This document shows positions 12,269 through 22,001 of a stretch of 64,000 nt of DNA, one piece after another. The translations under genes were made by a program, and so were the position numbers. The notes under the pieces are model-generated. The model was not told the origin of the DNA. It did not search any database and saw only the letters and a program-made list of their open reading frames with translations. Each line of letters begins with the position of its first letter. Position 1 is the first letter of the stretch. The stretch comes from Prostheceraeus crozeri (lineage: Eukaryota; Platyhelminthes; Polycladida; Euryleptidae): the NCBI GenBank assembly GCA_907163375.1, contig CAJQUW010008996.1:253001-317000 (forward strand), given 5' to 3'.

Positions 12269-13025
12269 TTCATGGATAACCGACCCATTTAACAAGACAC
12301 CATTCTTCACCTTGTCATTTTTTACATCGAATGATTTTCTCTTCTAAATATGTTTCACTTTCAGTGACTACCCCAATCTCATCACGGTAAACGCTACCAT
12401 CAATTTCTTCACTATCGCAATCTTTTAACTTGTTAGTTGTGGGAGAGTTTTTATTTATTTTGCTTGAAACTGTGAACATTTCTTTTGTCTAATTTGAGAG
12501 ATAACCTTTCGCAAAAACACTCTTGACTTTTGATATGCGAATTTTATCACCTATTTTCACATCACTTTTTGCATTAATATGCTTGCGTTGAATGTTTTAC
12601 GCACTTCATCTACATTGTCAGCATTTACACCTGCTAGTCTGAGTCCAATAGAACAATGAACAGAGTGATTGTAGGCATGCAGCGTATCTTGTAGAACCTT
12701 TGTCCAATTTTGTGTTAATTTTGCAGTGAAATGTCGCCTCAAGCGATTTTTTAATGTGAGATTAAAACGTTCAACTAGTGCATGCCTATAAGCACTCTTT
12801 ACACTAAACAACTCCAATATCAAGTCTCTAAAATAATATTCCAACATGCTGATTTTCAAACTCTTTCCCTTGATCACTCTGAATTCTCTTTGGAATGCGG
12901 TCCTCTCGAAAATTGACTAGAATGCATTTGCTACTTGTTTACCTTTCATGGTTTGTTAAGGTTGAGCTCACGCATAACGCGAGAAAATATCAATTATAGT
13001 TAAAACAAAATTATTTCCCGAGTTA
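12269..13025 (-). pseudogene. Element A integrase, C-terminal two thirds, with chromodomain
   Basis: From high to low coordinate the minus strand shows the RVE-fold block NNFVLTIIDIFSRYA, the second acidic motif RIQSDQGKEFEN, the helix around the catalytic Glu (ALVERFNLTLKNRLRRHFT), the SYNHS-like segment AYNHSVHCSIG, and an SH3-like part (GDKIRISKVKSVFAKGYL). It ends in a chromodomain (YLEEKIIRCKK ... EEWCLVKWVGYP, about 12270-12350). This is the retrovirus-type DDE integrase of Polintons, which joins the element to target DNA. Several stops and frame changes are present. The N-terminal part lies at 16190-16607 beyond the LINE. Confidence 0.8.
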
Positions 13026-13119
13026 TGTTTTGAAATAATAATAATAATAATTAAAAAAATCACTTCATTGAGGTCAATACGAGAGCGGCATGTGACACAA
13101 AAATCTTACACAAAAGAAA

Positions 13120-13818
13120 TCACGATAAACAAGAGTATTTGATAAAAGACTTATTATACAAAGAGGACCTGTGTTGTAGAGGCAGAAGGATTCGTTTTCG
13201 GCTCGCATTATTCAAATTATCACGAACAATAGAAAATTGGCACAGAGGATGCGCAGATTTGGATTTTGAGATGCTATAAATAAGTTTTTTGCATGACCTA
13301 TCCAATCTGCTTCTCAAACAGGGAATATTCTTCACACTAGCCCATTTCATTGCTAAACGGTCAATCTGTTCAAATTTCTTAAAAAATTTACAACTAATGT
13401 CACACATTATTGGCCAACAATACGACAGATGGCAAAACACAAGACCTAAATAAGCTTGCCAGATAATGTCCGAGTGGTTAGAGTTTGTCTTAAGTCTTTT
13501 TACAAACGACATGCTACGACAAATCTTCTTATATACATGAGAAAACTGACAATTCCATTGAAGGTCAGATGTAAAGTTCATCCCTAGAATTTTGACACAT
13601 TCCACTTGCTCAATAACAATATTGTCAATGCTAACTGGTATCAAAATACCAGGTCGACGATTTAGACACAGCACTTTGGTCTTGTTTGCATTGATCCGGA
13701 GCATTTTATCAATGCACCAACGGTGAAACATATTGATGATATTTTGGGACACTGAAGGGTCATAGTCATCAACAGATTTACATGAATCTAAGGTGTAGGA
13801 GGGTAATATCGTCGGCAT
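13120..13818 (-). pseudogene. LINE reverse transcriptase C-terminal region
   Basis: Frame-shifted continuation of the reverse transcriptase, overlapping it by about 40 bases. It contains MLRINANKTKVLCLN and VKILGMNFTSDLQWN, then the helical C-terminal part with 'LGLVFCHLSYCWPIM'. It is the same architecture as the fragment at 7004-7612 but clearly a different family by sequence. Confidence 0.75.
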
Positions 13819-15079
13819 AAGCAGTAAAAAACGTGCTATCGAAAGTTGTCAGATCATTGATGAAAAGAACGAATAAGATTGGCCCTAAGATTGAGCCCTG
13901 AGGGACGCCACTTGTAACATTCTTCCATGGAGTTGTCGCAGTTTTATATATTACCCTTTGTACACGGTCAGTAAGAAAACTTATTATTATACTGAAGTCA
14001 AGGCTGAAATCGCGTTCAATAGTTTGCAAAAGCTTCAAGCGACTAACAGAATCGAATGCCTTTTTAAAATCTATTGCAAGCATGTTTACGATGTTTTCAG
14101 GACCCGCTGTTATATGTTGAATGGTGGCTAGACGAATAGATAAGAGAGCATTTCTGCTCCATCCGAAGCTAACCGGAAAAAAAGCAAATTGTCGTGAATC
14201 AATTTGTGAGATGGTGGATGGAAGAATAATGCGATCACGAATAAGAAATTCGAGGATCTTGCTAGGAAAAAGAAGAACTGAAATTGGTCTGAATTCTGAG
14301 CCATTGTTTTTCGGAATAGGAATAATGTTTGCTGCCTTCCACAAAGTTGGAAAAACAGAAGTCTCCATTGCTTTATTGTAGATCACTGCCAAAGGTCTTG
14401 CAAGGACATCTGTGAATGCACGATAAAAATAACCGGGAACTCCATCAGGTTCTGGGGTGTTCGATTTCCGTTTCAGAATCAAATTCATAACTGTCGTCTC
14501 ACTAACAGAAACAGATAAACCATTTGATGCTTCAGTGCTGCGAGAAAGACCCTTCTGAAACAAATGAATGTCGTTGGTAGAGAAATGTTGAGTAAACTCA
14601 TCATTGAGTTTGTGAGCGATAGTGTCATCAATCTGGCTGTTCGAGACGCGGCACTTTCGTTGAGCATTGGTAGATTTCCATTTATCAGATGACGCTGATG
14701 AACGCAGACTATCAAAATATCTGGTTTCTGCTTTCGCTAATTCAGATATAAATTTCTCGCGAAGTTTCAAGAATTTTGCGTAGTTCCCACGAGAAAGCGC
14801 TCGATCCCGTGCATCCGAAAGTACTTTCAGGGATGGTGAAAGCCAGGCAGGTTCACAGGATCTTATTCGGACAGTCTTTTCGGGGAAGAAGGATTGGTAA
14901 CAGAAATTCAAAAACATATGAAAAATGTACACCATTGTGTTAACATCATCAGTGTCGAAGATGGTGTCCCAATCTTGCGAACCGAGAACAGAATGACATA
15001 TGGCATGGGAGGAGGGAGTACATGAACGAATAACAATTTTTGTTGTTATAGTTTTTCGTGAGTCAGTAGCGTTCTTCAC
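13778..15079 (-). pseudogene. LINE reverse transcriptase
   Basis: 433 residues with the reverse-transcriptase motifs in order: AANIIPIPK, FRPISVL, AIDFKKAFDSVSR (first catalytic Asp), GVPQGSILGPILFVLFINDL, and FFTAYADDITLL (the YADD box). It copies the element RNA at the nicked target. The frame is open over the whole palm, but it ends just after YADD and continues in another frame (13818-13120), so the copy is broken once there. Confidence 0.85.
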
Positions 15080-15983
15080 AAAATACCCTTATGATCTGAA
15101 CGATTTAAGGGTGCTATACAAAGCGGAACATCGTATTTGAAGGACTGATTAGTGACGATAACATCTAATATATTCGTACCACGGGTTGGCTGTCTCACAA
15201 TTTGTTCAAGATCGTTATAGGAACAAAAATCTGACAATGAATGACGTAAATCATTAACATCCCCAGCAATGAGAAAGTGACTAGATCTAGAGTTGTCATA
15301 TAAAGCTTGCAAATGATCAACAACAGTTGAGTGGGCTGAAACAGAGCCCAATACGGATGATATACTATTGCAATAGTTACATCAAAGTTATCAATATAGC
15401 AGCATAAAATGTTTGGCTTAATGTTATCAAGAGCTAAGTTGTTGACTATCCTAACAGAAAAAGAGGTTCCATAATACAATATTACACCCCCACCGTTAGA
15501 GTCCCGATCTTGTCAGATGATATTGTAGCCGGGGACACAGATGCTGTCATCCGTTACCAAATCACTCATCCAAGACTTGGTCACACAGATCAGATCACTG
15601 TTGAATTTCGCGGCTCTGATTCGCAGATCGTCAATCTTGTTAAACAGCGCACGCGCATTAAACATGAGCAACGAAGGCGTAGGGAGAATGACGCGACGAG
15701 ATTCACGTTTACGAGGTCGATTTTCACGAGGAATAGGCGCTGGTCTGGGCAAGCCATGAGGAGTTGGAGGCGTACAGGTCGATACATGAAGAGGAGCTGC
15801 TGCTGGCGGGAGCTGTATTAAGTTGTAGTACCACAGCTTCCTTCTAACTGTTCTGCTGATGGGAAAATCGTTGCGTAAGCGAAGTAGGTCAGACCGTGTG
15901 TAAGTTAGCGCTATGACTAACACAAAGAGGATAAATCTTATCATCAAAATGTAATGATTCAGAGTCGCAGAAGAATCAATCAA
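15076..15983 (-). pseudogene. LINE endonuclease domain, broken
   Basis: Apurinic/apyrimidinic-type endonuclease of a non-LTR retrotransposon, which nicks target DNA for reverse transcription. Visible motifs are LLMFNARALFNKIDDLR, LICVTKSWM, a GGGVILYYGTSFSVRI stretch in a second frame, then FLIAGDVND and DVIVTNQ in a third frame. The conserved 'VTESW' glutamate is Lys here, so the catalytic residue itself is lost. Two frame changes near 15480 and 15350 break the gene. Confidence 0.75.
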
Positions 15984-16189
15984 TCAATGATAGCGTGATA
16001 GGTCGATGACAATGAGGAAAATAAGCAATGTAGAGAAACAGGCCAAATGACGAGGATTCCGTTAATGTAAAAATCAAGAAGTAATCGTGGTTGGAGATGT
16101 CAGATGAAGTCTTTTGTGTAAGTTCCTAACGGAGGAGCGCGAGAATGCGTCCGTTCGCTGAGGAAGCCGACGAAGTTGTGAATCAGTAC

Positions 16190-16607
16190 AGGCGAAGTCA
16201 CACAAATCTGCTTGCCACTGTTCATCGATGTCATGAGTAATGTAATGAAGGGTACGGTACTTCTTTTTCGCTTGTTTGTGTAGTGTTTATGTAGCCTGAC
16301 CCTTCAACCATTCTTTAACTTGTGACTGTGGAAGACCGCTCGCTTTTGACAATTTCTTTATAGATGCAAATCCTGCTGGGTGCTTTGCATCATAATATAT
16401 TAACTTTAAAAGTTCATACGATGACGACTGACTCTTTTTCCTTGTTCTTATGTTTCGTACCTTTTTACATTTGCAACAACCACAAGATTTGGGGGATTTA
16501 GGTTCCTGTACACATTGCTTAAGAGTCTTATTGTGAGAGCTGGCGCAGGAAGTACAAGTTACTGTTACATTCACCTCCGACGGCTCATTACATGGAAAGT
16601 AACACAT
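16190..16607 (-). pseudogene. Element A integrase, N-terminal part
   Basis: The minus strand encodes a Cys-rich N-terminus (CTSCASS, CGCCKCKK), then the block typical of Polinton integrase N-termini: LIYYDAKHPAGFASIKKL, SQVKEWLKGQA, an in-frame stop, TLHKQAKKKYRTLHY and IDEQWQADLCDF. The last segment holds the first catalytic Asp. Past 16190 the frame enters the 5' end of the nested LINE, and the remainder of the gene is at 12269-13025. Confidence 0.75.
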
Positions 16608-16617
16608 CTGTTTTATA

Positions 16618-17288
16618 TTAATAGTTTGAGAACATGTATTTATTTGGAGGAGTTCTTCTGCGTCTATCCCTTCCTCTTGATTGCCTAGTGAGTGTGGGAG
16701 GGGATGTAGAAGGTGACCTCTTAAACCAATTTCTTGGTATTTTCATTTTGCTTTTAACACTATCAACCTTTGAACCAGAATTAGCCTTTGAAGTAGCGTC
16801 AACTGCTGAAATAGAATCAATTTCCTTCAACGTTTAATTTTTCAACGCAAATTTTCGAACATTATGCTTTTTCAATAGTTTGAGAAAGTATGACCAACCA
16901 GGTGGGACATAGCCTTGACGGCGCCTTCTACGTGTTGCATGCTGAATCAAGTCTTCATAACGTGAAGCGTCCACAATTTTATTATCATCTGCAATAATTT
17001 CACCTCTACATTCACATTCAGATATGGTTCAATGCTGTTTAAAAGAGATATTGCATGTGCGCGAGATGCTAAAGGTGTAGCAGTCGAAACAGAGTCACGC
17101 ATCTTATTCTTCAAAATTTTCAATTCTTCAACAGTTTCCGACTGTAATAATACAGCACAATGTGGATCTTTGATATGTGCATTGTGCTTATAATCTAATT
17201 CTTTCCTATAAATTAGATTTGCGAGAGGTTGCCTTGCTTGTTGCATAGCAGTCAATTGTATATTATTATTCGTCCCGAGGAATAACAA
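16618..17288 (-). pseudogene. Element A conserved Polinton gene of unknown function
   Basis: Two minus-strand pieces (17288-16947 and 16830-16618) join through a shifted frame. The N-terminal part has RMVVIPRDE-like text in an alternative frame. The middle is DNKIVDASRYEDLIQHATRR, and then a basic Trp/Gly block, GYVPPGWSYFLKLLKKHNV, which resembles the 'GxxxFxxxLxxxNVP' block of proteins lying between ATPase and integrase in many Polintons. The C-terminus, PRNWFKRSPST with Arg/Ser runs, is basic. The role is unknown, perhaps virion assembly. Frame breaks show decay. Confidence 0.5.
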
Positions 17289-17335
17289 CCATGCGAGAAT
17301 AAGAACTCATAGTTTGTAGATAATCATCGGCTTTT

Positions 17336-17620
17336 TCAAAATATCACTTCGAAATTTGAAAATTCTTCCAGACTGTCTTGTACAAAGTAACTATGTGGTT
17401 TTTCAGATGCTGCTTGAAAAATATCAATTAAGGCTTTTGAACCTCTTGGCGCAACTTGTCGCGCTAAAATTTCAAATTGACTTCTATCTCGTGGATTCTT
17501 AAAAATAGCGTAATAGTGTGTGTTCAAGTTTCGTGTGCGAGCTTCTTTTCCATCAGGAAGCAAATTTTGCATGATATAGATTATAAAGCACCCTTTATGA
17601 TGTGCAGAAGTGACACTCAA
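17336..17620 (-). pseudogene. Element A packaging ATPase, C-terminal fragment
   Basis: The 94-residue frame matches the C-terminal end of A32-like FtsK/HerA packaging ATPases of Polintons. It has the strand IIYIMQNLLPDGKEARTR (in full-length family members this follows Walker B and holds the sensor Gln), LNTHYYAIFKNPRDRSQFE, and LARQVAPRGSK followed by the 'KPHSY' segment. The Walker A and B parts are missing upstream, so the gene has lost its N-terminal half. These ATPases pump the genome into the capsid. An intact relative lies in element B at 32692-33456. Confidence 0.75.
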
Positions 17621-17756
17621 AATCAGCTATATCGCAATGGCTACATTGACAAAGTTGAATACACCAACGTATGAAACAGCGCTGGCAAAAAGTATGCTTA
17701 CATCTCTTAAAGATACGTTTTTCACTTCCATCCTTTCGCTTACATACATCGCACAT
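17595..17756 (-). CDS. Element A RING-like zinc protein (first)
   Basis: A 53-codon frame reads MCDVCKRKDGSEKRIFK, then RCKHTFCQRCFIRW and CQCSHCDIADFECHFC. The spacing C-x2-C, C-x-H-x2-C-x2-C, C-x-C-x2-C fits a RING-type double zinc site, so a ubiquitin-ligase-like or zinc-scaffold role is possible. It overlaps the ATPase fragment in another frame. It is not the same protein as the RING-like gene at 37239-37439. Confidence 0.5.
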   Translation of the reverse strand: MCDVCKRKDGSEKRIFKRCKHTFCQRCFIRWCIQLCQCSHCDIADFECHFCTS

Positions 17757-17915
17757 ATTTCCACTCTTACTAACAACTTCTAAACCAAAGAAGATATGAA
17801 CTTGCTAGCCTTTTCTAAATAATAGACACATCACATGTGCAGATGGAATATACTTCGACAGTAAGGAGACATAACTCAAAGACCAATTGTGCTACAATTA
17901 AGTACCATTGCATCT

Positions 17916-18244
17916 TTAATTTTCCTTTATACAAAGTTGAGTGTGAATATGTGAAATTGCTTCAATCACTAGACTGCTACCATGATGATTAAATGCATCA
18001 AGACGATGAGCCATTTTTCCTTTCAAAAAATTCTTTGGTATTATCTACAACTTCCATTGAATAAGAAGCAGAGTGGAAAAATCAAACTTCCATCTCTTCT
18101 TTTCCAAATTGACTAAAATGAATTTTCGAAACTAATCGCGCCGTTACAATTCTATCACAAAACGCATCCATCAACTTCAGAAATAGAGCGTTTGTATCAT
18201 CGATAACTGATTTGATGTTGATCTCATCGTTATGACTTGTTATC
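17916..18244 (-). pseudogene. Element A gene X, 3' part, cut by element B
   Basis: The minus strand continues gene X from 36604-36546 directly across the element B target duplication. It reads ITSHNDEINIKSVIDDTN, LFLKLMDAFCD, TARLVSKIHFSQFG, and in shifted frames HSASYSMEVVD and MAHRLDAFNHHGSSL, then ISHIHTQL. It aligns along its length with the intact X gene of element C (54280-54702). X has no recognised function. It recurs next to the SSB-like/RING/exonuclease cassette. Confidence 0.75.
18239..18244. repeat. Element B target duplication, left
   Basis: GTTATC, repeated exactly at 36540-36545. Confidence 0.92.
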
Positions 18245-18588
18245 AGTAGTATATAGTGTGACATCCGGCGCGACGCTTCGCTTCGCTTTGCTTCGCTTCG
18301 CTTGCGCCGGATGTCACACTTTTGCGGGTTTTTTCAAAAAATCAAAATTTCAAAAATTTAGGTAGACTTCAAATTTCACGTGGCCGAAGGCCGAAGGGCG
18401 AAAATTTAAGCGTTTTTAAAAATACCCAATTTTTCAAATTTTTCAAAATCTCAAATTTGAGAATTACAATTTTCACCCGCCCTTAAAATCATGACCGTTC
18501 CAGGACACCGAAAATCATAAAAGTTAAGGATCTCAAGTTTGTGATTATGACATTTTTCATTGCTTAAATCATGACCGCTCCTGGCGTT
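18245..18588 (+). repeat. Element B left terminal inverted repeat with tip hairpin
   Basis: It matches the reverse complement of 36200-36539 with few differences. At 18255-18271 and 18304-18320 lies a perfect 17-bp stem, AGTGTGACATCCGGCGC and its complement, around a loop of CTTCG-type repeats. A second GC patch, 'ggccgaaggccgaagggcg', is at 18382-18400. Confidence 0.9.
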
Positions 18589-18900
18589 CTTACAATTTGC
18601 ACTCAGATAAACACTCAATTGTAGAGAACATCTGCTTCTCGCATTTATGAATAAAAGGCATTTCAGTGTAAAGAGCTGTGTCCTCCTACTCAAACATTTG
18701 AAAGGAAACAATGTATGAAAGAACAAACAGCTGCTACTACTCTGTGAAACAATGAGATTTTAATTGTACGTTAGGAAAGTTGTATTAATTCTTGTTAGTG
18801 CGTCAGCACACCCGCATGACGTTAAGATATCTGCCAGCTGTACTGTTTTCATTTATCTCTCTCGTCTGTCATTGTATCGTGTGCTGCGCTGTGATCAGTC

Positions 18901-19575
18901 ATGTCAACACAAGAAGTTATCGAAGAGCAGTCAAACATTATTGCTACGTTTCCGGAGTTATTTACAGAAATTTCAAAACGATATATTTCCAATGATAAGA
19001 AGGAAGAATATAACACTTTCATCATTGAACAAATGGAGACATTTCCTATTATTTTTGACCCTACATTTTTTGATAAGGAAAGAAAACGGAGAAGAAAAGC
19101 AAAACGCTTACTCGTGAAAGAAAAGAAAGAAAGACAAAGGGACGGAAAGATTGACGACCTTCATCATCAATTAACGACGTCTTTATCTACCCGATATGAA
19201 TTTGTGGATTCCTTAGAAGACTTTGTTGAGCCTTCAGGAGATACTGATAAAGCCATTGCAAATTTAAATACTCTTTATGTGATGGAGAAGAAAAATAACG
19301 TTATTAACATAATGATGAAAATCTACCTGGGAAAACACGCGAATTATTTACTGGAACTGTGTGAAAAGGATAAGGCATACTTTCAACATTTATTCCAAAC
19401 TAATAACATTTCTCATTCAAGGACTGAAATTGCATTCGCAATTAAATTAGGTAAGATGGCATCTATTTTTCCAAAGATTTGTAGACTAAATGTACCCTTA
19501 CGTTTTTTGAAATCGAATTTATCATTGTTAGAAGATTGTCTTCGGAAATATGAAAGCTTTTGGAAAGAAGCTTAA
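18901..19575 (+). CDS. Element B orphan protein, 224 residues
   Basis: No family recognised. The N-terminal 60 residues are acidic to neutral and helical, followed by a strongly basic stretch (residues 60-82, KERKRRRKAKRLLVKEKKER). After that come a linker and a helical C-terminal domain ending in RFLKSNLSLLEDCLRKYESFW. The basic patch could bind nucleic acid or serve as a nuclear signal; that is inference. It is the first gene inside the left inverted repeat and one of only three clear plus-strand genes of element B. It is uninterrupted, unlike many neighbours, and the codon use is AT-rich like the rest of the element. Confidence 0.65.
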   Translation: MSTQEVIEEQSNIIATFPELFTEISKRYISNDKKEEYNTFIIEQMETFPIIFDPTFFDKERKRRRKAKRLLVKEKKERQRDGKIDDLHHQLTTSLSTRYEFVDSLEDFVEPSGDTDKAIANLNTLYVMEKKNNVINIMMKIYLGKHANYLLELCEKDKAYFQHLFQTNNISHSRTEIAFAIKLGKMASIFPKICRLNVPLRFLKSNLSLLEDCLRKYESFWKEA

Positions 19576-19579
19576 AAGT

Positions 19580-20012
19580 AGTAGTAGCTGATTTTATTTT
19601 CTTTTACTGGAGAACGAAAATTCCTTGTCCACAGTGTGGACATTTTGTTAATGCAATTTGTAATATTATAGTTAATAACCGATTGTTTTAAGGAAGTTGA
19701 ATAGTAGTAGCTGATTTTATTTTCTTTTACTGGAGAACGAAAATTCCTTGTCCACAGTGTGGACATTTTGTTAATGCAATTTGTAATATTATAGTTAATA
19801 ACCGATTGTTTTAAGGAAGTTGAATAGTAGTAGCTGATTTTATTTTCTTTTAATGGAGAACGAAAATTCCTTGTCCACAGTGTGGACATTTTGTTAATGC
19901 AATTTGTAATATTAAAGTTAATAACCGATTGTTTTAAGGAAGTTGAATAGTAGTAGCTGATTTTATTTTCTTTTACTGGAGAACGAAAATTCCTTGTCCA
20001 CAGTGTGGACAT
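19580..20012. repeat. 123-bp tandem repeats with a 17-bp palindrome
   Basis: Units start at 19580, 19703, 19826 and 19949 (exact 123-bp period, about 3.5 copies). Each contains TGTCCACAGTGTGGACA, a perfect palindrome about a central G. The period is a multiple of three, so the minus strand (20015-19572) reads as a frame of 41-residue repeats. Either iteron-like DNA sites or a repeat protein would explain this. Confidence 0.9.
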
Positions 20013-20131
20013 CAATATTTGTAGACTTGTGTGGTTGCATTTTTGTAAATATACATATTGAAATATCCATGTGTTGTTTTTAATTTCTCATTTACGGGAA
20101 ATATAATAGAAACATTTTGTCTTCTATAAAA

Positions 20132-21423
20132 ATGAGCAATATAAATGAGTTTTTTAAATTATACGGCAAACAAACTACGAATTTCGATTTAAATGAGATT
20201 GCTAATCAATTGGGAATAAAGAATTTTCACATATTGATGAGTGATGAATTACTACTGATGAAAGATGTACGAAACACTAACTCTACTAATAAAATGTAAC
20301 AATGTAACGTTTTAATTTAGATTAAATTAAATCATTTCAAAATTGAATAAGTAGTAAGGAAAGTCATCATTGTGGAACAGTTTTAAATCAATACCCCCCT
20401 TCTGACTAAGTAGTAAGGAAAGTCATCATTATAAAAATGTTTTAAATCAATACCCCTTCTGACTAAGTAGTAAGGAAAGTCATCATTAGAGAACAGTTTT
20501 AAATCAATACCCCCTCATTTCTGTCTTCTAGGGGTCCCTTAAGAATTTTTTTTATTATAAAATGAGCAACATAAATGAGTTTTTTAAATTATACGGCAAA
20601 CAAACTACGAATTTCGATTTAAATGAGATTGCTAATCAATTGGGAATAAAGAATTTTCACATATTGATGAGGGATGAATTACTACTGATGAAAGATGTAC
20701 GAAACACTAACTCTACTAATAAAATGTAACAATGTAACGTTTTAATTTAGATTAAATTAAATCATTTCAAAATTGAATAAGTAGTAAGGAAAGTCATCAT
20801 TGTGGAACAGTTTTAAATCAATTAACCCCCTTCTGACTAAGTAGTAAGGAAAGTCATCATTATAAAAATGTTTTAAATCAATACCCCTTCTGACTAAGTA
20901 GTAAGGAAAGTCATCATTAGAGAACAGTTTTAAATCAATACCCCCTCATTTCTGTCTTCTAGGGGTCCCTTAAGAATTTTTTTTATTATAAAATGAGCAA
21001 CATAAATGAGTTTTTTAAATTATACGGCAAACAAACTACGAATTTCGATTTAAATGAGATTGCTAATCAATTGGGAATAAAGAATTTTCACATATTGATG
21101 AGGGATGAATTACTACTGATGAAAGATGTACGAAACACTAACTCTACTAATAAAATGTAACAATGTAACGTTTTAATTTAGATTAAATTAAATCATTTCA
21201 AAATTGAATAAGTAGTAAGGAAAGTCATCATTGTGGAACAGTTTTAAATCAATACCCCCCTTCTGACTGAGTAGTAAGGAAAGTCATCATTATAAAAATG
21301 TTTTAAATCAATACCCCCTTCTGACTAAGTAGTAAGGAAAGTCATCATTAGAGAACAGTTTTAAATCAATACCCCCTCCCTTCTGTCTTCTAGGGGTCCC
21401 TTAAGAATTTTTTTTATTATAAA
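20132..21423 (+). repeat. Three 431-bp tandem units carrying the protease gene 5' end
   Basis: Units start at ATGs at 20132, 20562 and 20993, with the protease ATG at 21424 as the fourth start. Each unit has a short frame of about 56 codons whose protein (NEFFKLYGKQTTNFDLNE, then LGIKNFHILM.DEL) is homologous to the protease N-terminus. Each unit then has three copies of an about 60-bp subrepeat (AAGTAGTAAGGAAAGTCATC...TTTTAAATCAATACC) and a short block, CTTCTAGGGGTCCCTTAAG. Confidence 0.9.
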
Positions 21424-21915
21424 ATGAGCAACATAAAGGAGTTTTTTAAATTATATGGAACGCAAACCACGACAAATTTCGACCTAAAATAAATCGCAAA
21501 TGAATTAGGAATAAAGAATTTTCACATTCTAATGAGAGACGAATTACAATTCCTAAAAAATAAGCCAACAGGAACCTTCAGTTCCTGGAACAAAGTTCCA
21601 TCAATAACTATAAATTTCATAACAAATCTTCATATGTCAGATGAAAAAGGAATACATTGGTCTGCAGGTATCTTTAATAAAAATCGAGATAATTACTATT
21701 TTGACCGCCCGGAGGCTGAGAACTATTGGTTCGACTCTTATGGACTTCCACCTAAAAATGAAGTCAAAAAATTACTTGGCAATGGAATTTATAATACATT
21801 TCAAATTCAAAAACCAGGAACTACATATTGCGGTCAATTATGTCTTTATGTTTTATTTAAATTACAGGAAGGAGTACCATTTCTAGATATTATGTTAGAA
21901 TTGAACGATCCGTAG
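21424..21915 (+). CDS. Element B adenain-type cysteine protease
   Basis: Ulp1/adenain-fold protease, which in Polintons and adenoviruses matures virion proteins. The catalytic layout is visible: His in GIHWSAGIF, Asp in YWFDSYG, and Cys in GTTYCGQLCLYVLF (first or second Cys of that group by family alignment). The N-terminus before MRDELQF is shared with the three upstream tandem units. Read from the ATG at 21424 there is an in-frame TAA at 21490-21492, where the duplicate units have a Glu codon. Either this copy is dead or translation starts at 21532, which would shorten the N-terminus by 36 residues. About 164 codons fits a compact adenain. Confidence 0.8.
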
Positions 21916-22001
21916 GTTCTATGGCTACGTCTAATAAGGGAGTTGAATAAGGGAATTTAATTCCCGAAAAACGTTAGTACCAATAATAATGATAACGATA
22001 A

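Larger units (their letters stand above)
13037..16185 (-). mobile_element. LINE nested in element A integrase
   Basis: A nearly full-length CR1/jockey-type LINE runs on the minus strand. It has an apurinic-like endonuclease (15983-15076), reverse transcriptase (15079-13778), C-terminal part (13818-13120) and a short 3' end with an ATT-unit tail (13037-13056). The integrase text of element A stops at the left of the tail (SKHNSG..., 13036) and resumes at 16195 (QADLCDF). These two pieces are normally adjacent in Polinton integrases, which fixes the insertion point inside that gene. The exact 5' end of the LINE and its target duplication are unclear. Confidence 0.8.

Noticed and set aside
15510-15821. 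Plus-strand frames of 72-103 codons
   Set aside because: Antisense of the LINE endonuclease region, without a domain.
19572-20015. 147-codon minus-strand repeat protein
   Set aside because: Not listed as a gene because the 123-bp period alone keeps the frame open and the palindrome offers a DNA-level explanation. Kept as a repeat and a finding.
20132-21423. CRISPR-like array
   Set aside because: Units are 431 bp with coding starts and no repeat-spacer pattern; the context is an animal genome.
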